Source of the DNA: Apricaphanius iberus
Taxonomy: Eukaryota; Chordata; Actinopteri; Cyprinodontiformes; Aphaniidae
Direction of reading: 5' to 3'
Length of the DNA: 64,000 bases
NCBI GenBank assembly: GCA_028564705.1
Contig: JAPXFQ010000351.1
Coordinates: 1,054,001 to 1,118,000, forward strand
Numbering within the stretch: position 1 is the first letter of the stretch; the number at the start of each line of letters is the position of its first letter. The translations under genes were made by a program, and so were the position numbers. This document shows positions 25,745 through 60,205 of the stretch, piece by piece. The notes beneath the pieces are model-generated. The model saw only the letters and a list, made by a program, of their open reading frames with translations. It did no database searches and was not told the DNA's origin.

Positions 25745-26880
25745 TAAACAGTGAGGAACATTAGTATTTGAACACCCTTCAACTTTGCAAGATCTCCCAC
25801 TTAGAAATTATGAAGAGGTGTGAAATCCACATTTTAGGTGAATTTATCACTGTGAGAGACAGAATAACAAATAAACCAATCAGAAAATCGCTATGATTTT
25901 TAAAGAATTTTTGTATTTTATTCTTGCACATAAGTATTTAAACAATTTGTTTGCAATTTCAGAAATCAAATGTTTCCTGTAGATGTTGACCAGGTTTGCA
26001 CACACTAACAGGGATTTTGTGCACTCCTCCATACAGATCTTCAGAAAGAAGCAAATTGGATCATCGAACCATCTAGCCACCCATCCCCAGCCAACCACAG
26101 CTCATTGTCGCCTCCTTACCTCCTCCAAACAACACAGGACCAACCTTATAAAAAAGAACACTCTCTTCTCTGCAATATCATCAACATTCATCATTCAAGA
26201 AGATCGCTAATAACTTGCCTGTTTCTCTCCAGTCCAATCAAGCCATCTGGGATCCTCACAGCTGTTGTTCACTCCCTTCCCTTTTCCCCTGCTCAAAATA
26301 AACAATTTAAAACTATTCATTGTCTGTCTGGCGCCATCTGTAGACAGAGTTTTCTGAAAAGACCAAACATGACACTTCTGTGCATTGCATGATTTGAAAC
26401 CATGATGGTGGAGTGTTCTACTGACAGTAACCTTTCAAACTGTGGTCTCAGCTCTCTTCATGTCATTGACTAACTCCTGTGTAATTCTGGGCTGATTTCT
26501 CACTCTTCATATCACCAGCGACACCCCACCAGGGGTCATGCTGCATGGAGCCCCAGTCCAAGGGCGACTGTCTGTCAAATTTAGCCTCTTCCATTTTCTA
26601 ACCATTGCTACAATAGTTTGTCTATTTTCACCAAGCTGCTTGGTAATTGTGCTGTAGTCCTTTCAAGCCTCAGGGAGGTCTACAATTTTGTCTCTGGTGT
26701 TTTTTGACAGCTTTCTGGTCTTGCCCATGGCAGTAGTTGGAGTCTGACTGACTGTGAGGCGTCTTTAACTAGCTCAGACAGGTGCTGCTAATTTAGATTA
26801 ATACGTGGCGTAGAGGTGAGGTCTCTGAGAGCCAGAATTCTGATTGTCCTCGTGTTCAAATGTTTATGTGCAGCAATACA
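25745..26880 (-). mobile_element. Tc1-like transposon, degraded, transposase on - strand
   Basis: The low end has AGTATTTGAACACC, and CTCCCACTTAGAAAT typical of a fish Tc1-like terminus. On the - strand at 26740-26560 translation reads MGKTRKLSKNTRDKIVDLPEA then TITKQLGENRQTIV, the helix-turn-helix start of a Tc1 transposase. A stop follows the DLPEA segment, and the catalytic middle is replaced by unrelated sequence at about 26055-26365. It is non-functional. Confidence 0.7.
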
Positions 26881-26889
26881 AAAAAAAGA

Positions 26890-29800
26890 TTTAAATATCA
26901 TTCAATATGAATTCCTGAATTTTTTTAAATGCTGTCTCACACAGTGGAAATTGCACCAACAATTTATTTCAGACCACCTCCATAATTTCTTAGTTGGAGA
27001 ACTTGCAAAATCACTGGGTGTTCAAATTTCCTCACTATTTATAACAGTTTTATCTAACATAATGTGTTTCAAACTGAAGATGTGGCTTTTCAGATATTTG
27101 CGACTTCAGCTAATATCAATTTCAATAAAAAATCTCTCATCGGTTCTACTCAAATCACATTGGTGACTTACTTTTAAATCAAAACTTTCACCCAAAGGGA
27201 TTTTCACATAATTAAGAGATAAAGAGGAAAAAAGGGCATCAGAAAGGAAAGTAGGAGATAATAAAAAAAAGAAAAGAATGATGGAAGGTAAGAAGAAAGG
27301 AAATAAGGAAGTATTTTCCTTTCCCATATTTATTCTGACCCAAAAACTTCAAAAATTTAAGATCCAATCCAGATTTTTCCAGTTTTTATAGGAACTCTGT
27401 CTCTGCTGTCTAATGATCTTACATTAGTATCCAGTGTTCTACAAAACATTGTTTAATGGGGCTAAAGAAATAAACGAATCCAAAAGCAGGGGAAATACTC
27501 ATGTCAGGAAGACACAAAAAAGAAGGACAATAAGGCCAACATCAGTGAATTTTATTCAACTTCAGCTCCATGTTCTCTTCAGTTACAACCACCCAGTCTC
27601 AGTTGACATTTTGCTTCTGTGGGAAGAAATTTAACAGCAGAACAGAGTCAAACTGTGACTGTTTTTAAGCTGTTTTGCATATAATATCAGCTGTTCTGAA
27701 AATTACTTTAGAAATTAAATGGTGTAAAATACTGAGCTTACTGGGCTCGTAATACTGTTCTGTTCCCAAAAACCAGACTGGTCTCTCTTCCTCAAAACTT
27801 GAACCAACAAATACTCCTTTTAAAAATTCTTCACAGTAATTCTTCACACTTCAAGATAAAGTAACCCCATCTTAAACAATAATAGTGAGCTGTCTGTCTC
27901 CAAGTTATTGTCTTGTAATTTTTTTCCACACACAATTAAGATCACACACCAGTAGTATAACTTCTTTATGGCTTGCTTGAAACGTTGGGCTTTTTGACCG
28001 GGTCATGGCGTTAGCAGGATTGGTGTGAATTAAAGTTAAATCTCTATCGTCAAACAACGAGGTGGAAGAAAGTCACTGTATCTCACTGGAGCCCTTCTGT
28101 TTGTTTCTGTTGAAAGGGGGAATTGTTGGGGTGGGCAGAGCTTCAATGAACAATTTGCTTGTACAAACTGATGGTGTCTGTATTTCCTAAAGCTTCCAAT
28201 CCAAGGTGTGCATCATAGTTCATGTTTTCCCCATTAGAATCCAAACTGAAGTCATGCAGGATTGCAGGTTGGTTTTGCTCCCCCACTTCACTGACAGAAA
28301 CTGTTTTAATCTAGAATTACTTCCTTTGATCTAACTATAAATAAACCTTGAGCTCTAAGATATATACTATATTCATATATTTTATATACAGCCATCAACT
28401 GGCTGATATAAATCCTGTTTTTAAATGATATTATTCTAAAAAATAAATAAAGTACCTGTGCAAATATCCACAAATTGAAGTGTTTCACATTTAAGACATT
28501 GGCGCCCTCCAGTGACGAGTACTGGTTATTACCTAAACAGGTACACTGGAGGGAGCTGATTCAAGTCAAAGCAAAGTGCATTGAGGTCTATATTACCTAA
28601 TGCTAATATACACCACAATGAAAACCGTCCAGGTAGAGGACAAGGACAGACTCCTGGTGTCCACGTTGGTGCATGCTTCTCAACCTGAGGGGGACAGCAG
28701 GTCCCCTGTTGGACTCCCAGAAGCAGCACACACCAAACAGGACCGAGAAGATTCCACACGACATGACGGAGTGAAATGCGGCTGATTGTTTCCCTTTGGG
28801 GAGAATGAAACAAAAAACGCTAACTGTGACTCGTACAAAAGTTTCTTGGTGTGTATGTAGGCGAAGAACAGATGAGGTTAAGTCAAGAAGTTGGTAAATT
28901 CCTGATGGGTGTGGAAATGTGGGGGTGGAAGTGGAATGGGATTGGTTAGTTTGGGTTACCATAAGTAAAACCACAACTGAGAGAAAGTTTTAACAGTAAA
29001 TCAGCAGCCAAACAATATAACCTCTGTAGTCTACGCAAATATCACAGTACATTGTTCACTAAAAACAGGGAAGGAGCATAGAAAGCTTTGTTTTTTTTCT
29101 TTCCTTTTTTACATTAAATAAGTACTGTATGAAGGCGCTGGGGGGTGTTCACTTTAAAGGCAACTGGACTAACAAGAAGAAAATAGTATCCACATTGCCT
29201 CAATAGTGCCTGTCCAAATACGGAACTGTCCCCCTGATCTCCGCAGTCAAAAATAATGGACTGAGCAGTTCTTTTACTGGGCCACAGGGGTATAGAGGTG
29301 CAGATTTGGGGGAGTACATGACCTCAGCATGTAAGGGTGAGGAGAAATGAGAGGTGCTGCTGCTTGGCTGATCCATGTTTGGGTGTTTCCAATGACTAGA
29401 GATGATGAGTACGTTGACATCACATGGCACAGAACAGAGTCAGTAGAAGAGTTGCATTGCAATGATAGTACACTAGAGCTGCCGTATTATTCATTCTGCC
29501 AAGAGAGAAAAGATTGCTTTACAGTTGGTACAAGGCCATGGAAAAAAATTTTTCCAAGGGTCATAACCCTGTGATCCATCACACACACACACACACACAT
29601 ATATACACACTCATAAAGATATATAAACTTTGGGGTCTCATCCACTGACTATTTGTGTATTTGACCATTTTTAAGTTAACGGAAAGTTTTTGACAGATTA
29701 ATAGGCCTTTTTCACTTGTTGCAGACAGACATTTTCAATTTTACGCATGGAGTAGAGGTACCTAAACCAAACAAAAAAGCGCCCCATTAGAGCATTGAGC

Positions 29801-31914
29801 GTCATCTCCAACCTTGATGCTGCACTCACTGCATCTTGCTAACCTGGGAGCTGACAGATCGTTGAAATGTTACTGAGACTTCGGAGCAGGTCATGACCAG
29901 CTGCACTGAAACAGACTGGTGCAACTTACCCACCGGTGCAGTAGAACAGCATCCCGCAGGGCTTGTGGGGGATTCAGCCTCCAGAACAACATCTAAACCC
30001 CAATGAGAAGTCATCTGTCTGAAGCAAAACTCAGAATCTCATAACAGTAACCTCTACAACAATCCCACTAGTTCACTTCGCAAACCAGGTGAATATTTCA
30101 GTTCCATGCGGAGCAGCAGAAACACGAGACATATTCAGGCCACAGCAGATGAACTGTATTTTAAGTGGAATTCTTTAATTTCATTTTTTTTATTTTTGGA
30201 ATTCTCTTTTCAGCTTGTTGCGATTAAATGTAAATGAAATCTTAAATGGTATTTAAAATGAATAAAAGATAAATAGTCTACTACTGAATATGTGCTGTTT
30301 TAAAATCAAAATGGAAATAGATGATAATCAGATACTTCTGATCATATCACCAGCTCATGGACATGCCTGATCAACTTAAGCCATCAACTTAACAGTACAG
30401 AGTGAAAAAAAAGCAACATAAAAATATCTCTTACTTATATGATGACACACTAAAAGTTTTCCTTAACATCATCACCTGACATCTGCAGAAGGTACCACCT
30501 GTTTGTGTCAAAGTGTGATGACAGGAGGAAAGTTTTCAGTGATGCGCAGGGGATTTTATTAGCTGCATTTAGCACTGAGCTTTTGTGCAGGTTCTGCTAG
30601 CTTCTGTCTCCTCATTTTTCTCATTCGCTCCAAATATTGTTGCATCTGTTCCAGAAAAGAAATAAACATCTCCATCTTTTAAAAATAATTGTATGTATTT
30701 AGATTTTTGTTCAATTCAAAGTTTAGTCAAATAAAATTATTGTATTTGATTTGTTTGTGCTTGCAGAAACTCAACATGCATGCCATATGTCATCCACAAT
30801 GGGGTGCTGCAGCACCCTCAGCACCCCTACTTCCCATGGCCTTGAGTAGGTGAGTTGGTTTTGGTTGAAAGATTACAAACATCCATGCGTACCATTGCCT
30901 TCTTCACATATGAGATCAGAGCGTGGAGGCAACAGGTCCAGGAATGAATCTCAGACACCTAGTTGAATAAAGTTGAAAAGTGATGAAATTCCAAATTCCA
31001 AGTCGTTTCCCAACTATGGACATTTTACATTCTCCCTTACAGAAAAAGACAATGTTGGCTTTGTGGAAATACATGGACCGTTAAATATTAGACATAACAT
31101 ATGCAGTATATAAACATTTGATTTTTGCTTTAAGTCTGCATTATTATAGTGATTATGTGGCATTTCTATAAAACGTTGTACCGTGAGAATATCTACCAGA
31201 CAAGGCAAACTGGGAATTTCATGAACCTGAAAAGCCCATTGGCTTTTTGCACTTAGAATACCTCAATGATTGGCTGTTGTTACTCCACATTAGTCTCTTA
31301 TTGGCTAAGACAGATACTTGAACTCCCAATGACCTTAATCGGACAAAGTCATTACTAGACTGTGCACATGAGTCAATGCAATGCAACGCTTCACATTTCC
31401 CCATCTGATCACTATTGGACATGTTGTCACGTGTGTGAATGAGTAAGTGAGCAAAATAGAATGAAACAGTACATGTGACTGTCATATAAAAAGAGCTTAA
31501 TAAAAAAGGATTAGGTGATCTGTGAGGTCTGATAGATGAGGGGTGTTTCTTTCTGTGGAAATGAAAGTGACAGTGGGTAAAAACCAGGATCAAAGCATAA
31601 CAAAATAAAGAGTCATTATGGCTAAGAGTAGCAATAAAAAATATTCAGCTAGATTCCATCTGATCCAGATCCAGTGGCTGCAGTAGCTCAGTGATGAAGC
31701 TGGCTGAGCTTGGTGCGGTGATTGGGAGAACGGTGGGGTGCTTCGGTCAGCGTTACCTTACTGCTCAGGTGTGGGTGAGTCTATGTGTGTGTGCAGAGGG
31801 GAAATTCTTGAAAGGGTCCAGCCCCTTGCCCCGTCTCAGGCTCCCCTTCCCTTCTTCGGTTCACTTGGTGCACACATATAAACACACAAAACGATCTCAA
31901 ACACTTCCTCTGGC
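26890..31914. other. Intergenic, plus possible mark4 3' UTR
   Basis: No gene seen. A CA microsatellite is at 29579-29610. On the - strand the nearest convincing AATAAA after the mark4 stop is near 30553, so the upper part (about 30550-31914) may be the mark4 3' UTR. A near-palindrome lies at about 29538-29560 (CCATGG, A run, T run, CCAAGG). Confidence 0.4.
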
Positions 31915-54447
<22,533 letters not shown>

Positions 54448-54459
54448 CTGAAAGAGAAA

Positions 54460-55635
54460 AACGGTATGAATGATTATGATGAATAAGGTTAGAAACTGAA
54501 GCTCAGCCTCAGTGGTATAACATAACTGGACATTTCCATCAGTAATATTTAACATTTCTAAACATTAACAGTGACTGTTTTCAAGTGGTTATGTTGCTTT
54601 CTACTCTGGCTGCCTCTGTTTGTACTAGTTTCTTTTTTATAAATCCAATCAAGTCCCCAGTAAGCTCTTTACTTTCAACCTTTTTAAACTATAGAACATA
54701 ATTTTAAAAAAATCATTTGTGGAATTAAAAGGAAGGAATTCAGAAAAAAAGGTTATTTGGGTAATACTGATTAAAGAAAAATAAAATAATAATAAAAAAA
54801 AACTAAAGTCATATGCAGAATTCTATTTATTTTTCTTAATTAAATTGCACCAAAAAAGTACCTAACTGTGACATAAAACTCCTTATATGTACAAAACCAT
54901 GATTTTTGAGAACTATTAAACCTGTAATCAGAAATGGTTCTAATCCAGACACAAAGTTGCTTTACCTTGGACATGTGGGATCCAATCTGGCTCCAGAGAC
55001 ATGTAATGATTAAACTGAACGTTTATGATTTATAAAGAAACAACCAAAATTATTCTAGCAATTCACTTTATTTCTACAGTGTCAATTCACAACAATCCAT
55101 CGTGAGACACAACTCACAAAGCCAGCTCCTCTTTAGCCCTAATGAATGCTCTACCAGACACAAAACACTCGTGGACATAGAAAAAATAGGTTAAAAAAAG
55201 TTTCAGCTTTTTAAAATGTTCATGTCCCCTTTAACTGATACATGTTTTCAACAGAAACTATACATGTCCCTGTAGAAGCAACAACAGATGCACCAGAATG
55301 CAGTGATCTTCCCCTTGATTGGGTGTGAAAGGCGACCGGCAGGCGGATGATCAAAAATCTTTTTATAATAAAAACACAATGCTGAGCACTACTAGGCGGT
55401 GCTGAAAACATCATTCTATGTAGAAACTGAACCCGAGTGAGGACTCCTAATAAATTCTTTCAGGGATCAATGTGATGTTAAAATAATTGCTGTGAGGCTG
55501 CAAAAAAGCAAGAGAGAGCATGACTTGTAAATGATGACTGCAATAGTGTCTTCAAAGGTCTGTCTAAAAAGTATACAGCAGCTTGCGCTGATTGGTTTTA
55601 ATTCAGGGGGAAATGAGCAGAAACCTATGGCAAGC
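54460..55635. other. mark4 intron, nothing assigned
   Basis: I looked here for the exon carrying the VAIK lysine and TQLNP-type segment and did not find it. A donor-like CCAAG|GTAAAG at about 54965 has no matching coding sequence. Confidence 0.5.
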
Positions 55636-55687
55636 CTCATCTTGATATCAGGCATAATTGTCATGTACATGAAAGCCATTTCTGTCC

Positions 55688-57095
55688 ACTAGTTAACTAG
55701 TGAGCCATGTTTGTGTGAACTAGTTAACTAGTGACAGCCCAAATGTCCACTAGTTAACTAGTAAGACCTACATTATCTCTAGTTAACTAGTTTGTATGTT
55801 TCATATCTTACAAGTCAACTAGTATTGCACAGCATGTTCACTAGTTAACTAGTGCACATTTCAATGTGCACCACTAAACTCTTTAAAAAACTGTTTATTA
55901 TCATTAGTCAACTAATGAGGTACAAAAAGGTTTACTAGCTGACTACTGAATGTCAAATTCCCACTTGTTAACTTGTACATAGTGTTGCCAGCCGCTTGAG
56001 CATTTATTCTGATAACTTGATATCAGGCCAAAATTCATCACATTTTTGTCAACTAGTTAACTGGTGAGCCATGTTTGTGCACACTAGTTAACAAGTGACA
56101 GCAAAAATGCCAAATAGCTAACTAGTGAACACATTTTGGCTTCACTAGTTAACTAGTAAGAGACAGAAATGTGCACAAGTTTACTAGTGAAGGCATAACA
56201 CCTTACTAGTTAACTAGTTGGAGTAGGTCAATGTCACTAGTGAGCCATAAATTGCTCACCGGCTACTTAGGTGATGACAGCAGGCTCACTAACAAGTTGA
56301 TTCATCCATTGTCTAAACTATTTAACTAGTGAGGTCATAAATTGATACTAGTAAACAAGTTCAAGTCTAAATTCACACTAGTAAACTAGTGGCGCAGAAT
56401 TCTAATTAGGAGGCGGAGAATTCTTGAAATTGAGGCTTTCTATTGGCTCCCTATGTCAAACTGAAATATGATGACCAATCACAGCGCAGAATTTCACAAA
56501 ATCCCACCCAAAGCATTTGCATGCGGCACACAAGTTAACATGATGGCCAAAGGAACTTTAGCTAGTAAACTAGTGGCTTCAGTGTGACACTTACATGCAA
56601 ACTAGTGAAGGCGGAACTGCTCACTAGTTAACTAGTCAAGACACACATGCCCACTAGTTAACTAGTGAGGTCTAAAAAGTGTCATTAGTTTAGTAGTGTG
56701 CACCAAAACACAATTGTGAATTGGTGATGGCAATTTCCATTCGACTAGTTAACTAGTGAGATGCATAAAGTGTCACTAGTTTACTAGTGTGCCCCAAAAC
56801 GCCCAGTAGTTAACTAGTGAGGGCCATTTCAGCCCCACTAGTTATCTAGTGAGTTGCCAAAATTGTCACTTGTTAACATGTAAAGGAAAAAAATAACCCC
56901 TGGTTTACTAGTCAGGATGTTGCGGGCCTTCCTAGTTAACTAGTGGCATGCATATTTCGTTCACTAGTAAACTAGTTACACCTAAAACACAAACAAGCTG
57001 ACCATGTTTGTCCACTAGTTAAGTAGTAGAACAATTGAAGTCTCACTAGTTTGCATGTGTGGAGCAGTGAAGCAGCTCACTAGTTAACTAGTGCC
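55688..57095. repeat. Left palindrome array
   Basis: Starts of the 14-bp palindrome or its degenerate form: 55688, 55719, 55749, 55778, 55810, 55840; 56052, 56083, 56113, 56144, 56175, 56205; 56623, 56653, 56684, 56744, 56775, 56805, 56837, 56868. Mean spacing within blocks is about 30.6 bp. The 16-17 bp between palindromes differ from unit to unit, though GTGAG or AGTAAG commonly follows. A non-arrayed piece interrupts at about 56400-56560. Confidence 0.85.
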
Positions 57096-57404
57096 TAAAA
57101 CAATCATTATGCAAATTCTAATGAGAGGGTGGGTAGAAGACTCCTATTGGGTATCATCCGCATCACACATTAATACAAAAGACTAATGTTCGCGATAACA
57201 ACCTGAAATGCCAACCAAACCAAAGAATTTGCCCGGAGTGGAGAGCAGTGCCACGATTTTTTCAGAAATGTGTGGGCTGATAATGTTTAAATAAATTACT
57301 GATGGTCGAGAAAAACTGAAATGTTGTGGTTTTTAATGATGTGTAAAATTCCTTCAGTTTTCCAGTGGAGGCCAGGCTTCACTGTAAGCATGAATTTCAT
57401 CAAA

Positions 57405-57528
57405 TCAAATCATGTATTCATCAGGAAGTGATAAACCATCCACGCGGGGTCTGATAAAACCCTCCAGATGCAGATTTCTGCGGAGTATCAGCGCTTCGAC
57501 GTCAACAGAACCAGACAAGTAGAACTGG
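57405..57528 (-). CDS. Candidate terminal exon of unknown gene, inside the foldback-like element
   Basis: On the - strand a pyrimidine-rich acceptor (CTTTCTGTGTTCTGCAG) is followed by a 124-nt frame beginning QFYLSGSVDVEALILRRNLH, then LEGFIRP and SLPDEYMI, and a TGA at 57405-57407. The composition is protein-like, with balanced hydrophobic and charged residues and no low complexity. I do not recognise the protein. It may be the last exon of a transposase or of a captured host gene. No partner exon was found in the window, so it may be a relic. The first exon base completes a codon begun upstream. Confidence 0.3.
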
Positions 57529-57994
57529 CTGCAGAACACAGAAAGGGGCGGGGTCGGGTCAGTGGTCAGACTCATACCATATTTGGAAATGGCACAATTG
57601 GAGACCGGACCTGAAGGGGGCGCTATTTCCTATACAGCCAATGTTTGTTTTTTTGGAAATCTTTATTGATTCCAATCATTTTTTAATCTTTCCATATAAC
57701 TTTATCAAAAAAATCGTTTAGAGATTGTATAACATCTTGGTAAAAATATGATGATCTGAGATACATGCTGAACAATGCATTAAAGACTATTGTGCATTTT
57801 TGGGGAGCAGACTTTTTTATTTATTTATTTTTATTAGAAATCTTAAGTACAACAACAACAATTAAATAATAAAGACACATGTTTATAATTCAAACAGACT
57901 CACAAGGGGAGTTTTACTAAGAAAAAAAAACTTGTTTCCACATGATAGAAATGACCTAAAGGGGAGTAAATTAATCAACAGAATTATTATTCCT

Positions 57995-58130
57995 CCATTC
58001 ATCCATCCATTTTCTGAACCACTTAATCTTCAAGTGGTCCCGGGGGGGCTGGTGCTTATCTCCAGCTATCAAAAGGTGAGAGGCGGGGCACACCCTGGAC
58101 AGGTCGCCACTCCATCGCAGGGCTATTATT
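57995..58130 (-). mobile_element. SINE 3' part on - strand
   Basis: CATTCATCCATCCATTTTCT is followed by GCTGGTGCTTATCTCCAGCT and GGACAGGTCGCCACTCCATC. This is the reverse complement of the 3' half of the SINE family seen at 48765-49020. It lies in the centre of the foldback-like element. Confidence 0.7.
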
Positions 58131-58679
58131 CCTCCTATCTTCATTAATTTGGTGACCGTCCACACTGTTCAGCACTGTACGCACATAACTGATAAGGCCA
58201 CTGTCTTGATGTCAGAACTTGGTTTAAAACCTTTTTTTTTAATCTAGAAAAAGTATTTTCTCCGAAACCTGGAAGAATGTCTGTGAACCTGAAGCTACTG
58301 TAAAAAAAGAATTTTGGGTCCACAGTACCAGGACAGGAACCTGGACCTACCAATCCACAGTCTTCCACTCTAACCACTCACCCAACTTGATAACATGGTA
58401 AGATGGAAGGATTCAATTGTATATATATACCAATAAAATCCCCAGGTTGTCTAAAATCTATGTAATTTAGGTGTCAACTGAATGAAGATTACAGCAATAC
58501 ATAACTTTGTCACTACAAATGTTATCAAAACATATTTTTTATCCTCAAACGATCTTAGTTTATAAAATTTGCTCTTAGAACAGCCTGGACGAAGTCAGCC
58601 ATGTTTTTTAGGTTTCTGAGTCCTAAATGGACCAATCAACATCTTTGTTCCGCCTTCTTCATTTGCATGCAACATTGCT

Positions 58680-60130
58680 CACTAGTAAATAGTGGCCAGT
58701 GTTGCTGCCCCACTACTTAATTAGTGGCACAAAATGCCAGCCATTGTGTATTTATTCAAATTCCAATGGTTTACAAGTGTGAGGGACATTTTTCTCCAGC
58801 TAGTTCACTATGGACAGTGTTTTGTCTTCACTAGCTAGCATGTAAGGCTCAATTTGCCCTCTATAAGCTACTGAAAGATATTATATCTCAGATATGCTCA
58901 CTAGTTAACTAGTGAGTCTGTCCGGTTCCATTACTAGTGAACTAGTAAGGCCAAACATGTCAACTAGTTAACTAGTGAAGGCCAATGTGTCACTAGTTAA
59001 CTAGTAAGAGCAAATTTTTGCATTACAAATTAACTAGATAGCTCCAAAAACAGCCACTAGTATGTGTCTTGTGCGCACTAGTTAACTAGTGTTGTATTAT
59101 TTCTACATATGTTTTAAACATCTATTATTCAGAAGGTAAAAGTCTGTTTTATATAGTTTGCATGGTTGTAAAAAATATATTGTCTGTCAGTATTTGTTAT
59201 TGGGATAAGCTTTTAAGTCATAAAACTCTTGGGTAAGTTTTATTGCAGGCTGTAAAAACAGGATGTCTGTAGATTTAGTATGCCGGAACCAAGGCCATGA
59301 AGCTGGGAGTGTTGCTTAGGACCATAAAACTCAGAATGAACTTTTGACCAGGAACAAGGACACAACTCATCTTATGACTGCATAATTCTCTGACATCCAA
59401 TCATGGTAAAGACACTTTTTGGAAATGGTTCTGATTGGAGCAGATTCGAGGGAGAAGAAACGCCTACAATCCTGGCGAAGTCTGGTGTCTATAAAAGTTA
59501 TGACAGGAAAATCATTCAATTGTCAGATGTCTTTAAATCTGGCCCAGAGAAACTAGGGCATCTTTCTCTGTAAACTACAATTTGTTAATCTGTTCAAAAT
59601 AAATGTTAAGAACTGGAAATTGGCTCCATTTTGTCTCTGCTTGAACATGCACTGAATTAATTTTGATGATATTTAATTCAACACTAGTGAGCTGCTTCAC
59701 TGCCACACATGCAAACAAGTGAGGCTTCATTTGTTCTACTACTTAACTAGTGGACAAAAATGGTCAGCTTGTTTGTGTTCTAGGTGTAACTAGTTTACTA
59801 GTGAACAAAATATGCATGCCACTAGTTAACTAGGAAGGCCCACAACACCCTCACTACTAAACTAGGGGGTATTTTTGCCTTTACATTTTAACAAGTGACC
59901 ATTTTGGCATCTCACTAGTTAACTAGTGTGACTCATCTAGCTATTTAGTTGTATTAGTAGTGTATTTTTTATTCACTAGTTAACTAGTGGACATTTCTGC
60001 CTCTCATTAGTTAACTAGTGTAGCTAAAATTGAGTATTTTGGCTACAACTAGTTAACTAGTGTGCATATTTTGACCCTCACTAATTAACTAGTTCACACA
60101 AACCTGGCTCTGTTGTTCACTAGTTGACAA
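58680..60130. repeat. Right palindrome array (interrupted by LTR)
   Basis: Palindrome starts include 58900, 58933, 58963, 58992, 59025, 59056 and 59077, then after the LTR 59914, 59975, 60006, 60048 and 60080. Spacing is mostly 29-33 bp or twice that. The part after the LTR is the inverted partner of the left array; the part before it (58680-59089) has no clear inverted partner. Confidence 0.8.
59090..59683 (+). mobile_element. Solo LTR (594 bp), copy 2
   Basis: Starts TGTTG and ends CAACA. Flanked by the 4-bp repeat CTAG (59086-59089, 59684-59687). Matches copy 1 at 13472-14035 along its length, with TATAAAA at 59490-59496 and AATAAA at 59598-59603. The insertion split a palindrome unit of the right array. 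No internal coding part is present. Confidence 0.75.
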
Positions 60131-60205
60131 AATTGTATTGTATGTACATGACAATAATGCCTGATATCAAGACATCAGAATAAATGCTCAATCAGCTAGC
60201 ATCAC

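Larger units (their letters stand above)
55641..60171. mobile_element. Foldback-like element built from 30-bp-spaced palindromes
   Basis: The outer ends are inverted: CTTGATATCAGGCAT at 55641 and its complement ending at 60171, followed inside by TTGTCATGTACAT on both sides. The inner arm parts 56836-57095 and 59684-59929 (reverse complement) align over about 245 bp with roughly nine of ten bases equal by eye. Both arms are made of the palindrome ACTAGTTAACTAGT and near copies at 30-31 bp spacing. Centre 57120-58680 is non-arrayed. Exact termini and target duplication were not fixed, since the right end continues to about 60205 with similarity to 55985-56040. The superfamily is not recognised. 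Confidence 0.7.

Noticed and set aside
54961..54985. Possible mark4 exon ending CCAAG before GTAAAG on the - strand
   Set aside because: The frame before the donor does not resemble the expected kinase segment and no acceptor fits.
55688..57095. CRISPR-like array of short regularly spaced palindromes
   Set aside because: The host is a vertebrate, no cas-like genes are present, repeats are degenerate, and arms are inverted copies of each other. A transposon-arm explanation fits better.
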